In this document: positions 43,861-54,361 of the stretch, piece after piece
How the letters are laid out: each line of letters starts with the position of its first letter
Position numbering within the stretch: the stretch's first letter is position 1
Assembly: GCA_012656075.1 (NCBI GenBank)
Contig: JAAKBF010000079.1
Location: 248,001 to 312,000 of the forward strand
DNA length: 64,000 bases
From: Phytophthora hibernalis
Lineage: Eukaryota; Oomycota; Peronosporomycetes; Peronosporales; Peronosporaceae
Direction: 5' to 3'
The notes under the pieces: generated by a model
Told to the model about the DNA's origin: nothing
The model's input: the letters and a program-made list of their open reading frames with translations, nothing else
Database searches by the model: none
Position numbers and translations under genes: made by a program

Positions 43861-45954
43861 ATCGCATCTAAGAAGTACTTGGATTAGCGCAACTCGAGCA
43901 ACGATGATACTCTTCACTTCATCGTAAATTAGAGCAGTGCTCTTTGAGACCCAATTAAGAGTTTTCTTACGCGCTCGACGGATTTCATCCACACACTGTA
44001 CGGCCAACGGTGTCGCCACAGAATCGACAACACCGGTCTCCTTCTGTGCATCACGCGAAAGTTGCTGAATGAAATTGAGAACAGCTCGGCGACGATTAAA
44101 ACATCGTCTCTCATCAGCATCACACCACTTTGTACCATGACGTTGTTCTAGTTCACGCACAGCAGTACCTCCATCTACGCCTACACTCCATTCATCCCAA
44201 AGCTCTTTGACCGATTCCAATCCCCGGTGCATTTTGTAACGAGGCACTGCTGACTGGCTACCACCAATCTCAGGTACAGCAGATACGCTGCTCCTAGAAA
44301 TGGTGGCGATGCTGTTTTCTGTGTTAGTAACCAGCTTAACCTGAAGTATGGCAGTATCCCCTCGAAGCGGCTGAAGAGTGCGCAATATTTCGGCGATGTT
44401 GCCTTCCACACTTCCCAGCTTTGAGCTTACTTGATCAACAGATGCCTTCAGATCTTGGTGTACGCCATCCAGCTTTGCTTTCAAGATAGGCATAGCTTTT
44501 TGCAGCCTCTGATCAGCAGGGTCCTCCATTGTTGTTACTGACTCTCTTGATTGATGTTTGAATTGCATAAATGCGTTTGAGGCAAAAATATTGTGCTTCC
44601 ACACTGGATGATGCGGCGTTAACTCTTGTAAGAAGACTGCATCCTGAAGAAGAACTTTGCGAAGATATTACAGGAGTTCTAGAAATCCCCTGCTGCAATT
44701 GACTGCTCAGCGTTGCCTTCATTCAGAGCCTGCTGCCACGTCTCAATCTGGGGAAATCTTGCGTTGTAGAGAAGAAGGGGGATCCACAGATGCGCGGGCA
44801 ACAAAAACCTCCCTCGAGAAGGCTCAAATCCAGCAAGTGTACGCATAGCTTCGCGGGGTAGAGATGTGAGATAGCAATTCTCCATAGATTGGGTGTTCCA
44901 GCGGCCTAAACGCCTTATTTGAATTTCACTAGCACCACCAAGGTCCGCCATTCGCGACCCAGATCCTCGTCCAACATGCGTTTTTGCCTTGCTGTGAATT
45001 CCAACATGTTTTAACGCGGCTGTTATAGCCTTTCTGTGCACTTTGTATGACATCATCTTCTTGGGATCTTTTCCTGTTTTGAGGAGTTTCAACGGGTTCC
45101 ATCGTTCAGAGGATGTGAATCTGGAAATGCTTCTCCATCCACGTGCCAACGCCAAAACAAATACAACGCCAGCAGTCCGTGAGGGCAAATCTCCACATTT
45201 GTGTGCCGCATGCAAGCACTAACCTCCATACGACCCACTTGGTTTGTTTTTCCTTGGCGCATCACCATAACTATGACTCAGCAAGGGCTGTAGCCTTCAT
45301 TCTCCAGCGTAATAGAATGCAAAGCGGTCAATTCCAACATCCGCGCTGACTCCCTCTTATTAGGACGTAATGGCTCACAAGAAATGCCAATATATTCCGC
45401 AACTTTGTGCCCGCCTCACGCGGAATTCCCCAAAAGTACCTAGCAATCTGCTGAATCTGTTCTGTAGTTGTATAACCGTCTCGTAGAGTACCTGCACTCC
45501 TGTCCTCATAGTTATTTCGCTTGCGCTCTTTCTCCTCGACCTGTGTAATTTGGAGCAACGACTTCACAGCCTTATCACGCGGTGAAGGATCACTGTTGAC
45601 TCTTGATTCAGCTTGTTGTTTCCACAGATCAACCATGGCTGCAACATACATGTTGACAGATGAGCGGCCAATCGTCTCTAGGCTTCCCGTTTGATGTTTT
45701 GAGTTCTTCTGTCTCTGTGGTCTACCGATGACACATTCCTCTAAAAACAGATGAAGTTTTTCTCCCGTCACAGTGAAACGAGTCAAGTCATTAAAGGAGT
45801 TACCCATGCCGGTGCACCACTCGATAAACTCCTGCTGACGCTTGTCGTAGGACCTCTTTGTGTTCTTGGGCCTCAGGTCCTTCGCTTTGGCATACGTCCT
45901 TTGTTTGGACTCTTGCATCTCCACGGCCATCCTCGCTTCATCTGACATGGCCAA
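43852..45954 (-). mobile_element. Crypton-type tyrosine-recombinase element (degenerate)
   Basis: Recombinase part, 45954-44679: ATG 45954 (MAMSDEARMAVEM), an N-terminal core with TKRSYDKRQQEFIEWC, then FLVSHYVLIRGSQRG. A shifted phase reads KTNQVGRMEVSACMRHTN and LLALYLFWRWHVDGEAFP. The catalytic end, KTHVGRGSGSRMADLGGASE, IQIRRLGRWNTQSMENCYLT and LPREAMRTLAGFEPS, gives the Arg and Tyr of the YR domain. Downstream, 44604-43867 is a coiled-coil protein ending in a GCR1_C-like DNA-binding domain (YKMHRGLESVKELWDEWSVG, REL, RHGTKWC). This pairing is typical of oomycete and fungal Cryptons, which move as circles and lack TIRs. Frame breaks near 45330, 45215 and 45110 make it non-autonomous. Confidence 0.75.
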
Positions 45955-46185
45955 GTCCTCGTTTATGTGTTTCTTGCTTTCTGCGCGCGTCTTGCACTGT
46001 CAGAAAGAAGGCCCGACCCTCCACCACCCCGCGTCGCACCTATTTTTGCCTATCACAATGCCAAAGACCAGTGGGGTTGATAACCTGTTATTTTGCCCAC
46101 TACGCCGGTTGATAAATGGGCTTATTCGCTCCTATGTAACGGCCCATCAGCGGTCCCGGTCCGGACCTCGGTGATGATAATGTTT

Positions 46186-47142
46186 ATTATACAATCCGCC
46201 CTCGAGTTGCGTGAGGTTCTTCAGCGAACGCTACTTATCCTGAAACGTCTTCAAAAGGCGTGTGGAATGACTGAAAATATTGGTGCTATGAATGTATTCA
46301 GTACTATTCGAGTGCTATGCTGCAACTCAGAAATGCTTCAGAAGCAAGATCGTTCCAACATTCAAGTACGATCATGCTTTCACCGCACGTCGCCCGATGA
46401 AAACAAGGCCATTCTTGATAAAATCGACAGCAATGCGAGCTCAAATCCGTCGAAAATCGGTTTCCCGTAGAACGCGTGGCATCAAACTTTGCGCCTACCC
46501 TACAACCTTCTCACAGTCAATTGTCGAAAGGATGGTGCTTCTCGAACCGGATAGCACCTCAGGCTCGCCAACCAACCTCAATAATGATTGGGCCGCAGAA
46601 AATGATGAAACAAGAAATGAAGATACTCAATAAATGCCTTGGCATTCCATCGTTCTTCAGGAATCACTGCAAGTACTCTTCACGTCCGAGTGCCTCGTTT
46701 TGACTGAGTATATCGAGTTCATCGTTCCAGTATTTTATGGATTTTTTGTGCTGGTAATGACTCACTTGCCTAATGCGGAGTACCATACGGGGTAACCACT
46801 GAAAATGTTGGCGTCGTAATATCTCGAATGTTCATCTATGCACTGCTGGAGCTTGCGTCGTTTGTGGTCCTCGCAATAATACTGCGGCAGAGCTGCAACA
46901 TTTTCGTATTGTAGCAGCTTGCGTTCGTACTGGAAACGCAGATGTCGGTCGTGTTGAGTAAATTGTGCTGATGACACTGACTTACCGGATACCACAAATT
47001 GGTACGTTGATCTGTGCAAATTTAACGTTAGTCCAGCCACGGTCGATCCGTAGCATATTTCTTGCGGTGGGGATATTAAATGGTTAATCTGGATATGATG
47101 TACATGCACTGTAGGCGCAAATTTCTCTTTTCAGTTCAAATG
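46186..47142 (+). repeat. Inverted copy (D) of the multicopy membrane-protein family
   Basis: Reads IQSALELREVLQRTLLILKR, TENIGAMNVFSTIRVLCC and, after frame changes, LTEYIEFIVPVFYGFFVLVM and THLPNAEYHTG. It is about 95% alike by eye to 55780-54826 in reverse complement, so the two arms form a large inverted repeat around the SulP-MetX-ETFB genes. Many stops; pseudogene. Confidence 0.75.
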
Positions 47143-47392
47143 GGTGGCACTAGTATGCCAAAAGCCGGAAGTGGGAGAACTTGTGTACTCGAATGCATTA
47201 CTGATAATTTATGAATGGTAACCTATCCGTTGCGCTAATATACCCCCCCCAGCACGTGCAAGGGCGCACGGTTCCCGCAAACTTGTTCATTACTGCTAAA
47301 TGTTGAGCTCGAGTGGGCAGCATCTAGAGCGGCTGGGTTAGGGAGAAGCGGTCTGGTGCACAACGTTTCCGTCAACCAAGTGCACTGCTAGA

Positions 47393-47552
47393 GACAAGAA
47401 GGAAAGAAGACTCACCGGAATCAACGAGCCGAGGTCCTCGAGGTGCCAGTTCCAGTTGGACGTGTACTCCAGAGCGAAGTAGGACACGATGGAGATCACA
47501 CCTCGTACACCTTGCTGGTGATCGAGTTGGTCACTTCGGCGGCAGGTTCCAT
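47393..47552 (-). pseudogene. Unrecognised coding fragment
   Basis: From an ATG at 47552 the minus strand reads MEPAAEVTNSITSKVYE. One lost base then leads to GVISIVSYFALEYTSNWNWH and LEDLGSLIP before a possible GTGAG splice donor. No downstream exon could be found before the repeat arm at 47142. It looks like the 5' end of a gene cut off by the rearrangement. No family recognised. Confidence 0.35.
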
Positions 47553-48315
47553 GGCGGTGCAGTCGGTTTAGAAGGAGAAGGATAATTGTGTCGTGTTAGG
47601 TTTGATGCAGATTCTGAAGTGACAGCAGCAATGAAAGCTTCAGACCGATATCAACCACGAGGAGCAAGCCCTTGGATGCTTGCAGCAGAACCCCTGGTGT
47701 CATCACGGGCATCGCAACAATGGCTGCATAGCCGCTCGAACTGCATCGATGAAATGCAACATCTTGCAAGCGATGAAGAGTGAGTTGATGGGAATTTGCA
47801 TCGGTCGCTAAGTACTGCTGTGAATGACAGCAACTCTGCATTGCAGCTACCCGTACGATTCGGTTGCAGATGACAGCCATCGGCGCTGGCGACTATTAAT
47901 ACAGCGGAGCAATGGTGCAACACCATCCACCACTGGATGCTGGCAGCAAAGCGTGTGTAGCCATCTCATTCCATCCCACTTCAAACTTCGTCGCCTGCGT
48001 CACGCCCCAAAACTTATTTAGGTAGTTGTATCAGTCTCAATCCCATAACTAAACAGCAGCAGCATTTGCCCTCGCCCCGATCTGTAGCACCAAATGCTCC
48101 CCAGCGCTTCTGCCTTCTTCCTTCTGCCGCACGCGCACCACCTGAAACCGGCCAGCCTGAACCTAGCCAGCCTGAACCTGGGAATAATCAAGCCCAAAAC
48201 TTCAACGTCACCTAATTCCCTTACAAACGCCAAGTCAAAACCTGGTATCTGGTACCGTCAATCCCATATTATGGACCGACCGTCCCATAATATCAGCAGT
48301 CACCAATAGTCCACC
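47553..48315. other. Intergenic region upstream of the SulP gene
   Basis: Short unrecognised frames only. A GCCAGCCTGAACCT direct repeat lies near 48150-48178. Confidence 0.4.
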
Positions 48316-51044
48316 ATGGAGACGGATGCGCTGCCCCTCGAGCGCGGCGGCGTGGAGATGACGCCCGCGCTGGCGCCCGCCGCTCCGCCTCCGCCCCACG
48401 CTGTATCAGAGGAGACACTCACCCCCACACACCAGAAGCATAATCTCATGCGACGCGTACGCAGCGTACAGGACGCGGCCAAGCACGGACTGCTACTGGG
48501 CGCCCAGGGACGCAGCAGCAGCCGCCCGGGCCAATACGGGGCCGTAAATGGGCCGCTCAATGGCCGCAACAGTACCCAAATCACCTTCTCCGTACAGGAC
48601 AGCTTCAGTTCCAGGGCGGGGATGACCCAAATGTCCAAACTGGACAATCGACAGATGAAGGCGCTTTTCCTCGAGGTTTTGGTGAACGGGACGTCAGGCG
48701 TCATCGCGTTTCTGCTGTCGTCGACTCTTGCCGTGTCATGTGCCAGTGTTTTAGTGGGCCACGGGACGCCGCTGTCCTCGGTGATCGCACACTTCATCGA
48801 CATGAACTTGCTCGGGACGGCGGTGCTGTCCATTGTGCTGGCGTGGCAGAGCTGTGCACCGTGGACATTAGGCTCGATTGATGTTTTCGTGGCTCCTATT
48901 ATGGCTGAAATGGCGCAGAAGATTTCGGACCATTTGCATGGAGATTTAGAGAAGGTGGTGCCTACAACTGTCATGATGGTGGCCATCACGTCCATGGTCT
49001 TGGGTCTCGTGTTCTTACTGATGGGGTTCTTTCGAGTCACGTCCATTGCCAATTACATGCCGTACCCGGTGATTGCAGGGTTTCTGTCGGGTATCGGAGC
49101 TCAGTTGATGAAGAACGGCGTGCACATGGCGTCGAGTAAGGCGTTGACGGCGGCGTTCTTCACGTGGGAAGTGCAGCTGCTGATCCTCCCCGCGGTGGCT
49201 TTTGCGAGTTTTGCCAGGATTGGGCAGTACTTCCGCTGCCGGTGGCTATCTCGTTTCCGTGCTTGCTGGCACTATCACTTGTGGGGTTCCAAGTGGTTGC
49301 TACGATGCACGGATCCAGCATGGAGAAGCTGGGAAAAGAGGGTTGGGTGTTTTCATGGATCCGGTCGTGGTGGCGCAGACTCCGATGTGGTTTCCGTGGG
49401 CTGAGATTGACTTCAAACACGTGCATTGGCACACGCTAACGCATGAGTGCATGGGTTTCATGATTTCGCTGATAATTCTTGGTGCGCTGAAGTACAGTGT
49501 CGCTACGACGTCGTTGTCAACGTTGTTTGGACGCGATATCTCGCCGGACAACGAGATGCGGGTAATCGGACTTGCCAACTTGGTGAGTGGCTTCCTAGGA
49601 TGCTGTGGCGGTTGCCACTATCTATCTGCTATGGGTATCATGAAGCAATTCGAGGCACACGAAAAGGTGCCAGCCCTAGTATGCGCCTTCCTGATTGCGG
49701 GTCTGTGGATGGTTGGCATCCGGTTGCTACAGTTTGTGCCGAAATTCATCTTCGGAGGCTTACTTAGTGTGGGCCTCCACTTCTTGGAGGCATATCTGGT
49801 AACGCCATTCCACTTCCTGAAGCCTATCGAGAAAGCCACAGTGGTGCTCATCACCTCGAGTTTTCTCGTTATTGGTATGCTGGAGAGCGTGGCTATGGGA
49901 ATCATTATCTCCATGATTGAACTCATTTGGCGAATCCACGACGTGGGTTGCGTCCACCACGAAACAACTGGAGCACTGACACGCAGTGCTGTGGACCGCA
50001 CTGTAGAACAGACTTCCTATCTTGACACTCAGGGAAGCGCTATATTCATATTGCGACTGCAGGGATATCTGTTTTTCGGCACGTCTGTCAATATTCTGGA
50101 GCGAATCGAAACTCGCGTGCATTCGCTTGATTTCCCAAGCTGCAGTATGTGATTATCGACTTTGGACTTGTCCCCAGCTTCGATGCTACGGCGCTGCTCA
50201 ACTTTCGCAAGGCATCGACGCTTGCAGATATGTACATGTTCGACATCTACTTTTGCGGACTCAAGCCGGAGATCGAGCTTGCGCTTCGCCAGAACCACTA
50301 CTCGCAACGAGTGCATTTTCTGAGCAGCGATATTGATATCGCGCTGGAAATCTGCGAGAACGAGTTGCTTCCTGATGATATACACACGTCACCTGAAACC
50401 CCAAGACCTGGTAAATCTCTCAACGAGTGGAAAAGTATGAGTCAACTGGAGCTCTGGGAGCATTTCATGGCTGCGTCGCCCGAACACGATGGCACCGCTA
50501 GCTATCAGAAGCTGATTCCGTTGGCCGGCTACTTAGACATTGTTGTTGTCCCGAACGGCTCGCAGCTTGTACCTGATCGCCTACGTGACGATACTTACTT
50601 CGTCTGCTTTGGCTACATGAACTTTGTGGCGGATTCTGAGTTCTCGAACGCACACAATATTCCTGGTGTTCGCTTCTCTGATGCTGGCGATACCGCAGGC
50701 TACAATGACAGCAACCCGAACGGAAATGAGGACGAGCAAGATGACGCAAATGAATTAGGCGGCGTCTTCAATCGGCGCAAGCTGTCGTTCGTGATGCCCG
50801 AGGAGTCTCAATGGACACCTTCACAACGGCCAAATCACGGCTGCTGAAGATTGGTTCTGGCTCCGTTATTACCCCCAACGTTGCAGGCGTGGACCCCGAG
50901 TACAAATACATTGCCACGTCGGACTGCGTGGTGCTGCGATTACGTGCTGTAGCAATGGAGACGCTGGAGGCGCGCGCACCCCACACGGCTGTTGCAGTAC
51001 TCAAGCTGATCAATATGCGCTTGGCCGCACGGTTCCGCCACTGA
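48316..51044 (+). CDS. SulP family anion transporter with STAS and C-terminal regulatory domain (frameshifted)
   Basis: Membrane anion (probably sulfate) transporter of the fungal/oomycete type. The ATG at 48316 starts a Pro/Arg-rich cytosolic head. Membrane helices run from about residue 115 (ALFLEVLVNGTSGVIAFLLS), with VTSIANYMPYPVIAGFLSGI typical of SulP proteins. They continue to KFIFGGLLSVGLHFLEAY and TVVLITSSFLVIGMLESVAM. The STAS domain follows (AIFILRLQGYLFFGTSVNIL, VIIDFGLVPSFDATALLNF). A further regulatory region ends TFTTAKSRLLKIGSGSVI and ECVVLRLRAVAMETLE-like cyclic-nucleotide-fold strands. Frame changes near 49225, 49340, 50145 (one C lost in CCCAAG) and 50808 divide the locus, but all parts are in order. 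Anion specificity cannot be read from sequence. Confidence 0.87.
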
Positions 51045-51457
51045 GCAAACGCGTCTCGCAGATGTCGTCTCTGTTGTACAAGTAACCTAGCATGCTGCAC
51101 TCACTTGATAGACATATTCATTCCTCTAGGCACACAAGAGCACATTCATTCCTCCAGACACACATGAGCATAGCATAGCAAGCGTCGAGTTCAATAGCAA
51201 CATCAATTTCATTTGGGAATTCATTTTCCGGCCGTTCATAATGGCCACGAGTCTTCGCTGCTGGTCGAAGAACCGAATCGACCTCATCATTGTGAGTCGA
51301 TTGGGCCCTCGCGACAGGAACCAAGTCTCTTTTGCTGCATCCCTTAAACACTCACTCGAACTCTTGGCTTGGCGTACCGACCTGTCGCCGCTCTGTGGGG
51401 CGAGCGGTGGGCAGCCAGCCGAGTCGTCAAACTTGGCTCTTGTTTCAAAATCTATCT
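51045..51457. other. Spacer between convergent SulP and MetX genes
   Basis: Contains a near-repeated AGACACACATGAGCA/AGGCACACAAGAGCA word pair (51127-51172). No gene seen. Confidence 0.4.
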
Positions 51458-52650
51458 TCACTGCACGTGCTCAGCGAGGAACTTCTTGGTGAGCTCACTG
51501 ATCTCTTCCTGACCCAACAGGAATCCGTCGTGGCCGTGAGGCGACGATAGAGATGCAAACTGCGAGTTCAAAAGTCCGTCGGCGATCTGCTTCTGCTCTG
51601 ACAGAGGGTACAGCACGTCCGAGTCGATGCCGATAATCAGCGACGGCTGGGACAGCGAGCCCAGAGCCTCCTCGAGTCCACCGCGGCCACGACCGACATC
51701 GTGGGTGTCCATCATGTGCAGCAGCGCCAAGTACGAGTTGACGTCGAAGCGAGACAGGAACTTCTCTCCCTGGTAGTCAAGGTACGACTGCACCACGTAG
51801 CGTCCGTGCTTGGAGGCCTCTTGATCATTCTCAGCATGCTGTTCCTCGCGACGTCCAAACTTGTCATTGTACGCGGCGTGGGTACGGTAGCTCACCATGG
51901 CAATTTGGCGAGCCAGCGCAAGGCCGGTATGAGGAGGAGCGGTGGGCGAGTACCGACCATCGCGGAAGTTGGGGTCCATGTAGATGGCCTGTCGCTGCAG
52001 TTCACTGATGCCGATCTGCCACGCCGAGTGCTGCGCGCCGCACGCAATGGACACGAAGCTCTTGACGTAGTCCTGTCCCTGGAACGCCCACTGAGGGTCT
52101 GCATACCTCCCAGGGATCCACCCACGACTGCATGCACCTGACGCACGCCCAGTTCGTCCTCCAGCAGTCGACGCTGCAGTGCGACGGCGTCTCGCAGAGT
52201 CACTGCAGGGAAGTCGGCGCCGTACGCACGTCCTGTCAATGGGTCGACTGATGTCGGACCTGTGGAGCCGTAGCACGATCCCAGCACGTTGCTGCACACG
52301 ATGAAGTACTTGTCCGTCCACTCGGGCGTGACCATGGCGTCCCAGTACTGGTGCACGAGCGAATGGCCCGTGAGCGCGTGGCACAGCACGATCACATTGT
52401 CCCGCGCCGCGTTCAGCGTCCCGTAGGTGGTGTAGGCCACCTGTGGGGCTACGAGCTTCTCCCCCTCTCCAGATGCAGCGTGCCAGGCAATTGATACACG
52501 CCAGAGACGGCGCTTGGGTGTGCAGAGTCATTGTACTCTTCCTCGATGTATTGGGGGCCTGTGGAGACCTCTGGGGCGATGGAGAACCGTCGAGAGGAGA
52601 AGGGGGCGAGAGGAAGCTCGAGAGACGCGACGCACGGCGCGGTGCAACAT
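51458..52650 (-). CDS. metX: Homoserine O-acetyltransferase (MetX-like), probably mitochondrial
   Basis: Alpha/beta-hydrolase that activates L-homoserine for methionine synthesis. The ATG at 52650 (MLHRAVRRVSRASSRPLL) looks like a mitochondrial presequence. The body has VAYTTYGTLNAARDNVIVLC, CHALTGHS, NVLGSCYGSTGP and the nucleophile elbow AVVGGSLGGMQ, then QWAFQGQDYVKSFVSIACGA. The triad closes with IGIDSDVLYPLSEQ (Asp) and SPHGHDGFL (His), and the frame ends HVQ at TGA 51458. One-base losses lie near 52595, 52460 (a G run) and 52095 (after GGMQTL). Length about 396 residues is normal. Homoserine O-succinyltransferase members of the same fold cannot be fully excluded. Confidence 0.88.
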
Positions 52651-52696
52651 GATGAAGGAGTGGAGTGGACCGAAGGAGACGCTCTTGAGTCCTTGG

Positions 52697-52715
52697 GCGC
52701 AAATCGCAGAATGGC
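52697..52715 (-). promoter_or_regulatory. Inr-FPR core promoter of the MetX gene
   Basis: Minus-strand GCCATTCTGCGATTTGCGC resembles initiator plus flanking element, 47 bp upstream of the ATG at 52650. Confidence 0.55.
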
Positions 52716-53283
52716 TTGACTTTGGCCCTCCACCACCGGCCACGCGAATTTTAGTGCCCAAAACGGTTCGAATTCAGGAACAGAAAAGGGGTGAATTTTA
52801 TTTTGGGAGCTCGAGTATCATTTACAGCTCATTTTGCAGCGGCGAAAGTTGTTGAATAAGCCTGGCAAGCTATGGTTTGGAACGAGTTGGAAGTCTCTTT
52901 GACACGGTGAAGCCGAGAGTTTTGCAGTGGACCATTGCATTCCTCACAAACACACTCGTAGTGGTTGCAGGAAGCGCGATTGATGCCAGCTGTGGGCATC
53001 CAATCGCCCACATACTTTTTCCAAGTCGTTTCCCAAAAGTGCCCATTTTGCAGCTGAGATTTGGGATGGTTTCTATATGCCACACATAAAATAGTTGATA
53101 TCAAAGGTATGCTCTACTCTAGTCCCTCTGCTATCGCATAAATTCCTCAAGACAGGGTCTCAATGTTGGGTAAAACTTTGGCGTGGTCCACTCCCCGATC
53201 CAAGCAGCGGGGGCAAAGCACATGCCCCCGTCCGCACATTCGTCGATATCCTTCCCAAGTCGCAAGTGAATCAACAGTCCAGA
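52716..53283. other. Spacer upstream of ETFB, no certain gene
   Basis: A 91-codon minus-strand frame (52829-53104) contains ECVCEEC near a His and a Trp-rich start, faintly BED-finger-like, but is too weak to call. Confidence 0.4.
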
Positions 53284-54039
53284 ATGAAGGTTCTCGTACC
53301 CGTGAAGCGCGTGGTGGACTACGCCGTGAAGATCCGCGTGGAGCCCAAGGGCGTGGACCTGAAGAACGTCAAGATGAGCATGAACCCGTTCTGCGAGATC
53401 GCCGTGGAGGAGGCCATCCGTCTCAAGGAGAAGAAGCAGGCGTCTGAAGTCGTGGCTGTGTCCATCGGCCCCAAGCAGAGCCAGGAGACGCTGCGCACGG
53501 CGCTGGCCATGGGCGCTGACCGCGGCATCCACATCACGACGGACCTGCGCACGGATCAGGAGCTGCAGCCCCTAGCCGTGGCCAAGCTGCTCAAGGAGGT
53601 CGTGGCCAAGGAGCAGCCCACGCTCGTCATCTGCGGCAAGCAGAGCATCGACGCCGACGCGGCGCAGACGGGCCCCATGCTCGCCGGTCTGCTGGACTGG
53701 AGCCAGGGCACCTTTGCCTCGGACGTGACTGTGGACGGTGACGCCGTGAGCGTCACGCGCGAGACGGACTCGGGCGTCGAGACGCTCAAGCTGGGCCTGC
53801 CTGCTGTCGTGACTGCCGACCTGCGACTCAACGAGCCTCGCTACGCCACGCTGCCCAACATCATGAAGGCCAAGAAGAAGAAGATCGAAACGCTGGCTGC
53901 TGACAGCTTGGGCGTGGACCTCGCGCCCCGCATCGAGGTGGTGGAGGTCAAGGACCCCGCCGCACGCAAGGCCGGCATCAAGGTCGCCAGCGTGGATGAG
54001 CTGGTGGACAAGCTCAAGAACGAGGCCGGCGTGATCTAG
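53284..54039 (+). CDS. ETFB: Electron transfer flavoprotein beta subunit
   Basis: Small subunit of mitochondrial ETF, which takes electrons from acyl-CoA dehydrogenases and passes them to ETF-ubiquinone oxidoreductase. Intact 251 codons from MKVLVPVKRVVDYAVKIRV to VDELVDKLKNEAGVI. The family signature region is complete (LKLGLPAVVTADLRLNEPRY, then LPNIMKAKKKKIE), and GKQSIDADAAQTGPMLAGLL is the conserved AMP-site helix. The start is the ATG at 53284, because the upstream in-frame extension to 53095 has no ATG. ETFB usually lacks a cleaved presequence, which fits. Confidence 0.95.
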   Translation: MKVLVPVKRVVDYAVKIRVEPKGVDLKNVKMSMNPFCEIAVEEAIRLKEKKQASEVVAVSIGPKQSQETLRTALAMGADRGIHITTDLRTDQELQPLAVAKLLKEVVAKEQPTLVICGKQSIDADAAQTGPMLAGLLDWSQGTFASDVTVDGDAVSVTRETDSGVETLKLGLPAVVTADLRLNEPRYATLPNIMKAKKKKIETLAADSLGVDLAPRIEVVEVKDPAARKAGIKVASVDELVDKLKNEAGVI

Positions 54040-54361
54040 AAAAGCTTTGTGAGCTGCGGACGCAGGGTCGGTTGTGGAGTGGAAATGGAAGAGCGACGAC
54101 CTTCGTCATGTAGGGAGCTAACTAAAACTAACGAATGTCAGTATCCTGCCGTGACCTTTTGAGTCGACCTCGGTTGCACTTTGAGGGGATTTGTCGACAA
54201 GGATTGACAGGATCCTTTACGGTTGTGGATCTCAACTTGTGCCACAAGTCTTGTCGTATTTTTCAAGTCTACGCTGTAAAGAGTTGGTACATACTTCGTA
54301 CTTCGTACTTCTATTATACTACGCGAGGCGCTAAATATTTGCCGAAATTGTTGTGGTAAGC
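54040..54361. other. Spacer downstream of ETFB
   Basis: No gene seen. A TACTTCG triplet repeat lies near 54292-54311. Confidence 0.4.

Noticed and set aside
52829..53104. BED zinc-finger hAT transposase start
   Set aside because: Only one CxxC-like pair and a His; spacing does not fit a BED finger.
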